Positions 20,079-31,759 of a DNA stretch of 45,356 nucleotides are shown in pieces. The position numbers and the translations under genes are program-made. Source of the DNA: Phellopilus nigrolimitatus (Eukaryota > Basidiomycota > Agaricomycetes > Hymenochaetales > Hymenochaetaceae); assembly GCA_021029095.1 (NCBI GenBank), contig JAJOHG010000207.1:1-45356 (forward strand), given 5' to 3'. The notes beneath the pieces are model-generated. The model ran no database searches. It was not told where the DNA came from and was given only the letters and a program-made list of their open reading frames with translations. How positions within the stretch are numbered: the first letter of the stretch is position 1; every line of letters begins with the position of its first letter.

Positions 20079-23000
20079 TCATGTCTTGCCTTTTAGGCTG
20101 AGTACGAGAGATTTGATGCCGCCGAAGGCGCGCTTCGGCGGCGAGGAGCGCGACGTGCTGGTCGACGACGACGGCGAATAGCGATGGTGGTGATGCGGAT
20201 GCGTGTCGACGGAGAAGCCCATGCGCGCCAGTTTGTGTGCACCGCCCGCGCGGCGCGTCGCGGGGTCCGAGCGCAGCGCGCTCCCGCTGGCGTAGCTTCC
20301 GCGACCCGACTGCGTGTCCTGCAGCGGCGCGGTCGAGACACGCACGAGCGGGACGCCGCCCGTCAAGCCACCGCCGTCGTCTCGGCTGCTGACGGCCTCC
20401 GGGTCCGGAGTGTGCGAGCGAGGCAGGAAGGCGGGGCGCCCGTTGGCGCTGGCGCCGCTGGTCGCATCACTCACTGACGGAATGCGAGATGTGCTCTCTG
20501 GCGTCTTGGGCGAGTCGATAGGCGTCGCGGACGTCTCGATGATCTTGATGTCGGAGAGTCGCCTTGCGTCTCTGTTAACGTACAAGGGAGACGAGACAGA
20601 GCGTGAATGATGCAGAGAATGGATGAGCTTCGAGTGAGGCTGATCGACGACATTAGTCTTGATGACAGGTGCAGACACATCTTCTGTAGACGGGGCTGAC
20701 GAAGGCACTAAAGAATAAAAAATCAGTGTCATATACGACGTGGAAATAAGATAGAATGTAATAAAACTTACCGAAGGACCACTCGCACGTAGGAGCGCCT
20801 TCAGCAGTGTGCGGCCGCCTAATTTTTGAGCTCTTCGCTACACCCTGCGGGCGCCTAGCACTCCTGGACGTCTGGATACCCGGACTCGCCCCCACCGTCG
20901 CCTTTTGGCGCGCCGACGCCTCCCTTTTTTTCTGTACAGCAATCGCATGCGCAAACTTGCTCTCCTTCGCAGACTGCGGCGCCCTCGGCGCAGCCTTTTC
21001 CTCGTCCTCGGAGTCGCTGCGCTGCGCCCATTGCTCGCGCTGCTTTTCGCCACGCGCAAAGCGGCGCTCGAGTGCGAGGATCTCGCCGTACACCGCGAGC
21101 TGCGCGCTCAGCGGGACGCCGGGGCTGTCCGGCCCGTCCACAGGGAGCTCCGCGCTCACCAGAATTTCCTTCTGCGCGCGCCGCACGAGAGCCTCCGCCT
21201 CCGCGAGATTCGAGATCCCGCGCAGGTCGAGCGGTGCGCGCTTCGCTGCCGCTGCCGCGCGCTTCACCGGCATATCCGCGGGCACGCCGAGGTCCTCGAG
21301 CGAGGACGCCGGCGAGTCGTGCACGTATACCGCGTTCTGATCGGAGAGCGGTGTGTGCAGCGAGCCGCCCACGGTGAGAACCGACGAAGACTTCGGGTAC
21401 GTCCCAGGGCTCGGGGTCGTGATGTTCGTTAGCGCGGACGTGCTCGAGCTCTGACTAAGGTCCGCATTGGCGCTGCCGTCGGTCTCGACGCTTGAGAAGG
21501 ATGCGCCACGTATGCGTGCATCCACCCCGTCTTTATCGCCCAGGGTACGTACTCTTTCCAACCCTGTTCCAGGAATGTCGTCAAGCATTGCGTCATGCGT
21601 TGTCGCCGTCGACACGGACGTCGCAGACACCGGTGTGAGCGGCGGGCGATCGATGCTGAACGGGAACTCCGCGCACACGTACGTCGGGCTCATGCCGTTG
21701 TCGTCCGGGGAGACGCCCGGAGACGACGATATAGACGACGCGAACGACGCGCCGCGTGCGCGCCCGGCGACCGGTGCGGTATACTCCAAATGCGTCTGCG
21801 AAGAGGAAATCGCGGCGTGTTCCGTATTTTCCACCCCTTCTGCATCTTCGAATTCCGCTAACCCTGCCGGGGCCGAGTCGGGCGCGTTCACGTCCGTGCC
21901 GTAGTCGGAGTCTTCTTCGCCGAATGACTCGCTATGCCTAAGCGAGCTCGCGCTTCGGCTCCCGCGCAGCATAGTCGCCGACGACGTCCTTCCACCGGCT
22001 ACACCCATGCTGACGTTGTAGCCTCCCGACGTCGTCGCCGCTGACCCTGGGCTTGACGTCGCATCGAAGCGCAGTGCCTTCGACGCCGCCCCCGGTGATG
22101 ATTGAATGGACGTTGAGTGGTTGTGTCCGCGCAGGATGCTCGGGCGGGCGGACCCTGACCCCGAGACCTGCGCCTGTGTATAAGTTGAGCACATCTGCGC
22201 GTCATCCTCGTCCTCGTCCTCGCCTTCGCCTTCGCCATCACCCTCAAACACGGGTGTCTGCATAAATTCGCGCGAATACCGATGGTGCAGCTCGACCGCG
22301 CTCGGCACAAGCGGACTGCGTGGCACGGCTCCCTCGCTCGCGTTCCGCGCGCGGTGCCACGTCCCCGGCGCGCGCGCCGGTCCGTTACCACTTCCGGCCG
22401 CCCAACTCCCGCTTCCGTTCTCTGCAGGCGTCGAAGCCGCGAACGTCCCAGCAAGTGGCGAGACCGGTGGAGTGACGCTCGGCGCGGCAGAACCCGCTGG
22501 AACCGACCCACGCGAGTTCGACCTTGTGTACTGTGCATGCGCTTGGAAATGGATCGGCGCGGGGGACGCGGAGTATGATGTCGACGCACTTGCCGAGCCG
22601 GAGCCGGGTTCGCTCCCGCTTCCGTTCGCACTCGCACTCGCGCCCGCCTCGCCGCTCGTGTTGGCGCGCCGGAAGAGGTTGCGCAGCGAAATTTTGCTGC
22701 TGAGCTTGCGCGGGGTGACCGTGCCTGTGTTACTAACGCTAACTCCGGCATACCCGTACGGGGACCCGCTTGCGCTTATGCCGCCGTCGATCTTTTCCCC
22801 ACCGTCGCCCCCGCTTACGTCTCCGTTAACTCCGTTCACGCCGTTCTCTGCCCCCACCTGCTCCGCACCCGTCCCGGCTGAACGCGGTCTTCTTTTCTTG
22901 CCAGAAAGGCGGCGCTGAAATGGTGATGCGGGCTCTTCGCCGAAGATATGTGGGAGGGATGGTCGGCGGAACGCAGGGATGCTATCAAGGGGGCTAGGAA

Positions 23001-24402
23001 TCGGCGAGGTCGGGCTCGCAGTAGTCGGATAGAACGTATACTCGCCGAGAGGCCGCGGCGAGGGCGGTGCCCCCGTATTCGGCGCACTCAAGTTCGTATT
23101 TGCACTGGCGCCCACCAGCGCCGGTGTGTCTGTCGGTAGCTGAGATGCAGAGTGCGAGTGCGAGTGGTGTAAATGCAAGTGTGGTGGGTGAAAGTGCGGC
23201 GTATGGAAAAGGGAGTGCGAGTGCAATTGCGGATGTCCGGCGCTCGTGGGCGAGGGCGGCGCGGGCGTGCGCAGCTGACCGACCGAACCGTGGTGGTGCA
23301 GCTGAAGGGGAGCTTTGAACAGGTGGAGGGCGTTGTCGATCGAACGCTTCATCTGGAGGCGTTTGTCCAGAATGTCGCATCCAATTCCGTCCCTCTCTTT
23401 TTCCAAGTTTGCCGACCAAGAAGAGCCAGCGGGCACCGAACCGCAAGCTTCGTCGAGAGGAGGGAGGTCGCCCGCGCGGCCACCCGACCACGCCGCGAGC
23501 GTTTCCGCGCACTCAACCCATCCGTTCTCACGCGCAAGCGCCTCGGGCGTGACACCGTGTTTGTCCGCGCGGTCTGGAACGGCGCCGCGAGCCAGTAGCA
23601 TGCGCACGACGGCCATGTGCCCATTGGCTGCGGCGAAGTGAAGTGGCGTTGAGCCTGAATAGTCGAAATTATGGTTAGTCATGGAATGGAACACATCAAA
23701 TGGCAGAATGCCAGATAGGAAAGGAAGAAATAAGGAGAAGTGAATGGTCGGCACATATTACGATACAACGAATGGAGATGCCGGAATGAATGGAGCGAGT
23801 GACAGGCAGAGTGCTTTGGGAAAACAGTATGCTGATTGTATCCCGCGATGTATTTGTGCCTCCATCGTACGTGACAATCTCATGAGAACATATCGCTCAC
23901 CACTAGCACCGACTGCCAACCCAGACGACTTATGCTTATCATTTGAATACCTGCGAGGTAATCTATCGGCACGAAACCCGGTCAGAATTCTGAACGACAC
24001 GAATGGCACAAGCCAGACAAAGATAGCAGCTTACCTTGGCGCATTAACGTCGGCGCCCTCATCAATCAAGTATTTCACGACAACCTCGCTCCCGCCCGCA
24101 CAGGCCGCGTGGAGTGGAAGGACACCGTTAAGAACGGAGTTTATAGGCTGGCCATGGCTGAGTGCGAACTCGACGAGCCCGAGGTTTCCTGAGGCGGCCG
24201 CAAAATGTAGATCGTACCGAGGGACTGAACAAATGACATAGAATCGCGATACAATTAGCTACGGTGACAGCGGACTTGTCGGAAGAGAAAAGAACGTACA
24301 CTCCGTGGTAACATTATACTTGGCCTCCGCCCTCTGCTGGGTGCGCGATGTGCTGGGCATCGTGTTGTTCTTCTCCCGGCCAAATGCAGAGCGGCTTGAC
24401 AT
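20079..24402 (-). CDS. Ankyrin-repeat protein with long disordered tail, 1,288 aa
   Basis: Exons on the minus strand: 24300-24402, 24035-24224, 23901-23962, 20772-23654, 20079-20707 (3,867 nt). The N terminus (MSSRSAFGREKNNTMPSTSR) runs into three to four ankyrin repeats at about residues 37-165. Recognisable pieces are DLHFAAASGNLGLVEFALSH, GVLPLHAACAGGSEVVVKYL and STPLHFAAANGHMAVVRMLL followed by DKHGVTPEALARENG. The remaining 1,100 residues are Ser/Gly/Ala/Pro-rich and probably disordered. They contain short His-rich patches, a basic KKRRPRS patch, and a helical Glu/Arg segment (about AEALVRRAQKEILVSAE) near the end. Ankyrin repeats mediate protein contacts, and no enzymatic domain is visible. 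Similar architectures occur in other Agaricomycetes, as I recall, without a known function. Exon 4 alone is 2.9 kb, unlike the finely split genes around it. Confidence 0.9.
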
Positions 24403-26338
24403 AAGGAAATCGATGCTCAATGCGTGCGCAGTTAAAATTGGGTGACCGCAGGCAAGACGTGGGCACGAGTCAACGCCGCAGGTTCAAGCTCAAGCTCAAT
24501 CAGATGCCGGTTGCGCGAAGCACAGGCAGGTTCTGAGATGAGTCGGCCTGAGCTGGCCAGTTACTGCTGACGGGAGAAAATAACTGACGAGGACAGCAAG
24601 ACAATAAGCGCTATGCCTCTTGTATAGCCGCGCTGTGAAATGGGTTCCTATGGCGGCCTCGAGGGCAGGTCGGAGTAAGACAAGGCCCGAGCACTGGAAT
24701 CCTGAGCTTGAGACCGCAGTGATAGGAGCGCGAGCGCTCGACGTTGTCAGGCGAGTCAAGCTCGCTGTGCGCGGGGAAAGAGTGTTTAACGGCAGCAGCG
24801 CCGGCGTCGAGGGGAAGGGCGGGAGATGGTGGTGGAGAGGAACGAAGGGAGGAGAGGGAGTCGAGGAGGCCGATCTTCGAATTAGCCTTCATGAATCATG
24901 CATACCAATCCCGGAACCAATCTTGTCCTTGCCGGCATTCCCACGATTACCTTTTTATTATTGTTTATCAGTTATGTTTCAAATTGTAGTTTCAATTTGT
25001 ACGCCCTGCGATCTGGATTGTACATGTGTCTCTAATTGTTCTTGTTATGTTTTATTTTATTTTATTTCCTTTCTCCTTTCTTTGCTCTCCCTTTCCGCCC
25101 TGCACGACTTGCCCTGGTATGTACATGTCATGTGTTCTGCCTGCTCACATGTCGATGCGATGCGAACGGAGGGCACCGTATCGCCTTCTTATCCGCATCC
25201 CATACCTCTTTTGTCTAGCCATCCAACAAAACATCAGATTCGAACCGCATCTCCCGCGTTCCGTTCCAATAAAAACTGCTGTCTCTCTATAGATGGACTC
25301 GAGGACCTCATTTAACGCGAAGAACGAAAAACAGGCTACTTTTTGATCTCGGGATGGAACTCCCGAACTCTTAGCAGTTCGTGAGTTATTGATCACAGTT
25401 CTCGAGCTGATTCGTCGTTCGGCAGCAACGTCTATGTACGCCCAGTTCGCACCGATGCTGGATCATCTCGAGTCCCTTTTGACGCATATGCAGACTTGTT
25501 TGACACCACGTACGTTCGCAACGGACATTTCCAGATCGACGTCTTGCAATTGCTCCCACTTCAGGTCGTTCCCGTCCACGCGGCTGCACGTTGCACGATT
25601 CTTACTCCCATTGGCTTCATTTCTTGCCACGGCGGGGCGAATCGATGAATATGTTGCACTGCTGCAGCGCTTCTGGAATCTAGATACATATGCATGTGTG
25701 TTGCTGAAGGTGCCGCGACACCGCGCAGCCCGGGCTTCTCTCCTATACTCGACGACCACAGTGTGTTCGGCATGTGCTGTTGCAGCAACTACCAACTTTA
25801 AACCTTCCCGAAGCCGCTTCATACGCGCTCGCTGATTCTGCGTTCGAAGCTCGGTCCGGCGTTTAGAAATGTCTGCGTTGAATTGCGCGTAACACGCGTC
25901 TCCCATCTCCAGCCTGTGGATTCCGCTTCTATCTCTGCCACGTTTTTATCGCAGCCCAACCTCCTTTTCTGGTCCTATCTATCGCAGCGCCTAAAATAAA
26001 TCTCATGGCTGCTGGTTACGAGCGAACTATGGCCGACACGCACTAGTTGCGTTGAATCGCCTCACAAGCTTCCAATCTTGGATGCCCGCGATCTCGAACA
26101 CACGCGAACACACGAAGTACAACTCTGACCGCACTCGCTCTGTTCTCATTCCCTGTTCCGATCCCCGAACTCCAGTCTTTCCGCATTCCGTGCCTATGTA
26201 TTCTCAGGCCTTCACTTCACCGGTAACAATGCCTCTCATTTCACCGGTTTTCCGGACAACTGTTGCCCCTCGCGGCCATCGCACGGTCCACACCGTGTCC
26301 GTGTCATACTTATAACAACATCAAAAATCCGCTCTAAT

Positions 26339-26358
26339 TCCTACATACGTATGTAGGA
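26339..26358. repeat. 20-bp perfect palindrome
   Basis: TCCTACATACGTATGTAGGA is its own reverse complement, with no spacer. It may be a dimeric protein-binding site or chance. Confidence 0.4.
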
Positions 26359-27720
26359 GTCTAGGGCCACAGCCTAGCCTTTGTTCGCCGGCCGCAGGCT
26401 GGGCTGATGACGACAGTAAATAGCTGACCCGATCGGTCCAACTTCTTGGTTGCCTGTTCGATGCGATCGCCTTTGAGCTCGTTGTGCCGAATCGCCCTGT
26501 TGGTCTAGTTGGTTTCCCTGTTGGCGTCGCATAGATGCATGATCATCACGGGAATCCATCCGCATTCCCATCTCTTCGTCTCCGCGCCTTTCGCCGCCTT
26601 CTCCGATCCACGATCCAGCGTATTTCAATTGCGGAGCAACACCACCCGCGGACTACAACACTGAACGCAGAGATCATCAGGTTCTTTCCTATTTTTTCTC
26701 CACGCATGATCATCTCCGGTTCTACCCTGGGCGTCTAATAGTGGCAAAAAAAAAACCCCCATCACAGAGTTTACGCTAATTTTTTTGATCTCTAGAGCTT
26801 CAAAGAAAAAAATTATTATTTTTCTTCTTCTTCTCGCCTAGCCGCGCACGTGCCACTACGGACTACAGTGTTTGGTGTATGTACTATGCATGCGCAAACA
26901 ACCCACAAGCCTCGTGGCTTGCTAGAAATCAAAATATCAAACCTGCCCTGGACAACCTTAGTCACCCCATTCGGCGACTATCCAATGCGTAATTTTGTGT
27001 GAAGGTAGCCAGCACCTGCCGGCTCGGACTGGATGCTGAACGAATAGAAAGTCTGGTGTTTATCAAACTGCTTTCGATCCCAACGCCCCCCCTTGCAATA
27101 GATTTCGGACGCGGAGCAAGTGGGAACGGAAACCCCCAGTTGTCCAGGCCAGCGCAGCGCAGCTGGCTACTTCCGGAGCGGCCACCACATTGGAAGGTCT
27201 GGCTCGGGCTTCGCTCGCCAGTGAGGGCCGAGTCCCAGAGTTCAAACTGCAGAGGTTCGCTCGACCCGCTCGGTTCTCCCGACTTTGTTCCACTGCTTCT
27301 TCGCGCCTATGAGTCTCCGCGAAGCCTGCCTCTATGTGTGTGACTGCAGCAGCTGATTACTGCTACCTGCACGAGCAATCAGTCCCTTCAGGGCAACGGC
27401 TTACCACGCCCAAGCCGTATCTCTTTATATTCTCTCTTCTCCCACTCCCATATCGCACCCCCAACAAGCTCACATACCGTTGTCGGCGCTATTCAAACCC
27501 TTCCCGCTTGCGTTGCCGCTTTGTTTCTGTTGTGCTAGCTGCGTGTAGAGTCTCGTGAGCCTGGCGCCAGAATGTAGAATTTCAAGACATCTTGTGAGCG
27601 GGAAGGGAGGAGGCAAGGCGAGGCTTGATGTCCTTGACTTCGACAACTTCAGGTACTCCAGGTGCTCAATTTGTTTTTCCCTTTCTTTTTCGGATCTGAG
27701 CTGCCGTGAATTACAATTAC

Positions 27721-27758
27721 AATTTCGATATCTACTCGTAATTTCGATATCTACTCGT
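27721..27758. repeat. Tandem repeat, 19-bp unit, two exact copies
   Basis: AATTTCGATATCTACTCGT occurs twice in perfect tandem, preceded by a short AATTAC duplication. It sits 16 bp before the G-quadruplex motif. Confidence 0.7.
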
Positions 27759-27773
27759 GTCCATTTTTCTCTC

Positions 27774-27793
27774 GGGGAGGGGAAGGGGGTGGG
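27774..27793 (+). other. Canonical G-quadruplex motif
   Basis: GGGGAGGGGAAGGGGGTGGG has four runs of at least three G with loops of 1, 2 and 1 nt, which predicts a very stable parallel quadruplex. No gene is assigned nearby. Confidence 0.6.
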
Positions 27794-29309
27794 ATGGTCT
27801 GTTTTTTTCGGCCTACGGCTGTCTGGGTTAACCGTTCGACCCCTTCGCCGACTTAGGTCTCCCCGTTGTCCCGATTCCGCACCGCGCATTGCGATAAAAG
27901 TCAACGGGTGTCCGTTGTTGGTAGTTGCACCTATTGTCGGGGAAGGTATCGCAGGAAGCCGGCAGCAGCTCGGAGGCTGGGTGGGTTTGAATCTATGATC
28001 CGTCGAATGATTTATGCTTTGGGTTGCTGGGGATTGAAATTCACGTTTGCTTTTATTTGCCCTTGCATGATTTCTGGGAAGTGGCTAGACGCCAAAAAAC
28101 ATGGTGCTGTTTATTTATTATATCCATGCAGGCTACAGCCATGTTCAGCTTCCAAGATCTGGCAAGTATAGATGTGCTTTCATACTTTATTTCATAAGTT
28201 CTCTTAGCCATTTCGTTGCGCATGTACATATATACGTATAAGAACTGTAGAGAAAAAAGGACACTGTCTTGCTTTCTTTATTTATAAAAAGCAAACGGGA
28301 ATGAAGTTCAGTGCCGCGGGAAACGACGGATACGATCATATCAAAGCGAGTACCCGCCTCGATAAGCCTCTTGTTCTTACCACCCCACCACATCCTCACT
28401 CTACGCACGTCGCATTCTGTTGGCATTTTCTGCTAGCAGCAGGTAACTATCTTTTCAATCCTCGAGTCAAAAACAGTCTACTTGACACGGTGCTGTACTT
28501 GGGTCTTTATAAGAGGCTCTTCATCCATCTTACTTGCGATTTGTATTCTCTCCCTTACATGTAACGTCCGAGACCTATAGCGCAGACAGACGTCTACCGA
28601 CAAGGCCCTCTTCCTTCATAGGGATATGGATTCTCACATTGACTCAACGAGCATCTGTATAGAGCTGTGTCTTATCCACCTCTATTGGCCTTCATAAGGG
28701 AAGAGGCTCTTCTGTCAAAGCTAGACAGACGGCTGGATGTTTCTTCGCGAGTTCTGGCGAGCTCTACGCCGAGCGCTTTTATTTTTATTTTTATTTCTTG
28801 TTCTCTTCATACTCCCCCTCCCCACGGCTGGACATCGTATCCCGTCTGTCTTTGATCTACCAATAGCTGGGGACGGTATCAAACCCCTTCTCTCCCCCAC
28901 GTCTAATCTCTTTAACTCGCAGGGCCCCGTTGGCTCGGTTGGTTTAGGGAGTTTCCACAGGTGCAATGTGCGAGAAGGGACTCGGACATGTGTCGCTCGT
29001 CCGCTATCACTAAACGTAGCATCGCTCACTGCGCGCACGTTTTTCATTATTGCCAGTATGTTGTGAGGCTAATTCGCCCTGTACATATTTTACGCTGTAT
29101 GGTGACTGTCCTCTTTGCACATAATTAAGTTATATGTTCTTTTATAAATGCGTTTCCGAAAGCAATGTCAAACAACTATAACTACGTAAGACTAGTACAA
29201 GCATATAAAGAAGAAATCTCCAGACCTCGCCACCGTCGAGGCTGCCTCCATATCGGCAGTCTTCCCCAGGTCACCTAATTTCTCCCCATAATAACCAGTC
29301 AGCTCGTGG

Positions 29310-31225
29310 TTATCCTCTCCAATCCAGCCTGGCCTTCGAGTTTTTTCGACTCGGCCCTCTAGCCTCCACACCTCCCTCCAATCCCCCAGGGCCCCCGACA
29401 GGCCCGAGACTAAAGCTGCCCAAGGTACGCCCGCGCTTGTTCGGCGCTAATGGCAAGCGGAAGTCGTGCTGCTCCCAGTCCCACGTTGCGAACAACGTTG
29501 CATCTGGCAGCGTGTTTTCCTCTTTGTCCTTGTCCCGGTCGCGCTCGCGCTCCCTGTCGTCCGCATCGTCAAGCTTGACCTTTCCGTTCACCTGTGCGTC
29601 CTTGCCCTTGCCCTTGCTTGACTGTGCGGTCGGCCCGGCACCCGCAAGCTGGTTCAGCGAGTTGGAGTTCCACGGCGCAGGCATGCCTGGTCCGTGAATG
29701 AACTTCTCCCCTGACGCACTGTTGATGAGAGGCGGCGGCGGAATGATGCGCGTCACGCGGTGGAACACGGGAAGCTGTTTCATTTTTAAGAGAGAAAATA
29801 ATGTACTAGTAAGCAGCTAGAAATAAAGGACGACAAATTGCGTGTGCACGTACTGGTAAAATAGCCCTCGCGATGTCTGGAATGCGAGAAGTCGGCTGAT
29901 GGCTCAGGGGAACAACAGTCTCGTTAACCATCACCGTGCGAGAGGTCGACGGCGGCATCAGTTGGAGTTGCTCGTCTTTTGCCTTGCCCACGCTTAAAGG
30001 TATTGGATGGGTTGGCGCGGGAGCCACAACACGAGGCCGCGGCCCAGCGCCATTCGCGAAAAGCGTGTCCGAGGCCGTCCACCGCGGTGCATTGTATGCC
30101 TGGGAAAGCATCGCGAGCGCAACGCGGTGACGCGCAGGATTAGTCGACGGGTGCGGTGGGGGAGGGTGTGTGAGTACGTGGTGGTACGCAGTGACTAGGG
30201 TGGGTGTAACTGCGGGAGTCTCGTGTTTGCGGATTTGGAGTTGGATGGCATGACCGGACTGAGTGTTTAAAGGACTGCAAAGAATCCGATCGGGGAGGTG
30301 CGTAGGGGAAACAGAGGAGAGTGAAGACATGCTGTAAGGAACGGGTGTGAGATAGTCGGCCGCTGACGTCGCGGTGGACAGCTGTTGAGGCGGGGGTGTG
30401 GGGGGACGACCTCTTTCGCGCTCCGTAGCACTCAAAGGCGGCGGCAGCATCATTTCAGCTTCTGTCTTGATATGAGGAGACGGTGAAGGTGGCGGACTGG
30501 CATCGGCAGTCGATGACATAGGGTAGGGTGGGAGAAAGTCCGGAATATGTGATGGTGGGTTCCAGTTGGCTAGTCGTGCGCGTTTTCGCGAAGGCGAGGA
30601 TGGGTTGGATATTGGCGAAGGCGGCAGAGTAGGCGTCACCATCCGGACGTCCGCCTTCCCATTTGGCATCACAACATCTCCGTTCACATGGGCATCCCTA
30701 GTGTAGTTTTCCACCATCTCTTCATCCACCTCTTCGTCGCTTTCTTCGCCTTCAACAATGCCTATTTCTGGCATTTGGGCGTATACGAGCGCCAAGGCAT
30801 CATCCTGATCTAGCCTGCGTCCCTCCGCGAGCGTGTCTAAGGGTGAAGGAAATGATAAACAGTATCAGCGAGAGTGCAGCGCGCGCCTGAGGACAATAAC
30901 CTTTCAGTAGCGCGAGCTCCTCTGCCCGGCGCGAGGTGCTGCCCGCATAACGGGCAAGCTCGCGACCTTCGCCTTCGGCGTAGTCGGCTAGTTCATCGAC
31001 GGATACTCCGAGTTCGTCGAGCGCAAGCATAGCATCGCCAATTGAAACGGATGCGCGTCCTGCATGTTCCGCATACTGCGCGCAGGTCGTCGCGACAAGG
31101 GAGACGTACCGAGACAGCAGGTCGGTCAGTACGTGCGAGGCTTGCGATGAAGCCCGACTGAAGTTCTGCGCATGCAACGTCTTCTGGGTGACAGACTCGA
31201 GCAGACCAGTCGTTCCGGCGTCCAT
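29310..31225 (-). CDS. TAF8-like histone-fold (bromodomain-associated) protein, 590 aa
   Basis: Exons on the minus strand: 30901-31225, 29854-30836, 29310-29774 (1,773 nt). Residues about 8-95 form a bromodomain-associated histone fold (LLESVTQKTLHAQNFSRASS through SVSIGDAMLALDELGVSVDE), the dimerisation fold found in TAF3, TAF8 and Spt7. An acidic stretch follows, then HIPDFLPPYP near residue 205, which recalls the conserved TAF8 motif of the form PxFLPPFP. The rest is a Pro/Ser-rich tail ending in a basic segment, with a short acidic/basic DDRERERDRDKDKEE stretch. In TFIID, TAF8 pairs with TAF10 and bridges to TAF2. Assignment as TAF8 rather than TAF3 or another BTP-domain protein is an inference from this motif. 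The start MDAGTTGLL immediately precedes the fold. Confidence 0.8.
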
Positions 31226-31759
31226 AATTGTAGGAAAATTGGCTGCGGGAGGACCGTGCAACACTATGTGAAAACGGTCACCGCTGCCGCCACAGTTGAA
31301 CTCCGGCCACGCACGTCGGGAGCCGCAAAAAGCGACAAGGAGATCGAGCGGAGAGCGCCGTACTCTATTTTCAAACAAACGAGCAAGTCTCCCGACGACG
31401 GCAGCAACGAAAACGAAAGGCAGAGAGGGCTGGAGGGAGCGGACACGGTGGCTGCTTGTAGATCTGCGGTTGTCATCTTGTTGTTGACACGGTCACTCGG
31501 CTTCTTCCGCTTACGTACAACATAATCCCGCGAAGTATGTCATCTTGGCTTGCATTCCGTAAAAAGCGCTAGTCTCGAGTGAATGAACCAAGGTCATCCT
31601 AAAGCGCATAAGTCATCGCAGATAACCCCAAAAGCATAGACTAAGGACATGGTGAATATCAAGAATACAGACAGCAATTAAGATTTTAGAGGATACAGAC
31701 AACAATAAAAGTACAGTCACATGGTCCGAATTTTGTTAGAATATCCATCACCCCGCATT
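31226..31759. other. TAF8-like promoter and APC1 3' flank
   Basis: These 534 bp lie between two minus-strand genes. The side near 31226 should hold the TAF8-like promoter and the side near 31760 the APC1 terminator. No distinctive motif was recognised. Confidence 0.4.

Larger units (their letters stand above)
24403..29309. other. 4.9-kb region without a convincing gene
   Basis: The section nearest 24402 should carry the ankyrin gene promoter, and the end near 29300 should carry the TAF8-like 3' flank. In between, open frames are short, low in coding character and on both strands. Distinct features are T/pyrimidine-rich tracts near 25050-25090 and 28780-28800, a coding-like patch at 25390-25860, a 20-bp palindrome at 26339-26358, a 19-bp tandem repeat at 27721-27758 and a G-quadruplex motif at 27774-27793. 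I found no transposase, reverse transcriptase, tRNA or snRNA signature. Confidence 0.5.

Noticed and set aside
25228..25250. GATTCGAACC, reverse of a tRNA B box
   Set aside because: The flanking bases do not form a five-pair T stem and no cloverleaf could be built on the minus strand.
26739..26858. TAGTGGCA and TGCCACTA as terminal repeats of a small hAT-like element
   Set aside because: The inverted match is only 8 bp, there is no target-site duplication, and the interior is homopolymer-rich. Chance is likely.
28925..28955. A-box-like sequence (GGCTCGGTTGGTTTAGG) suggesting a tRNA gene
   Set aside because: No matching T-arm (GGTTCGA-type B box) or acceptor stem follows within tRNA distance.
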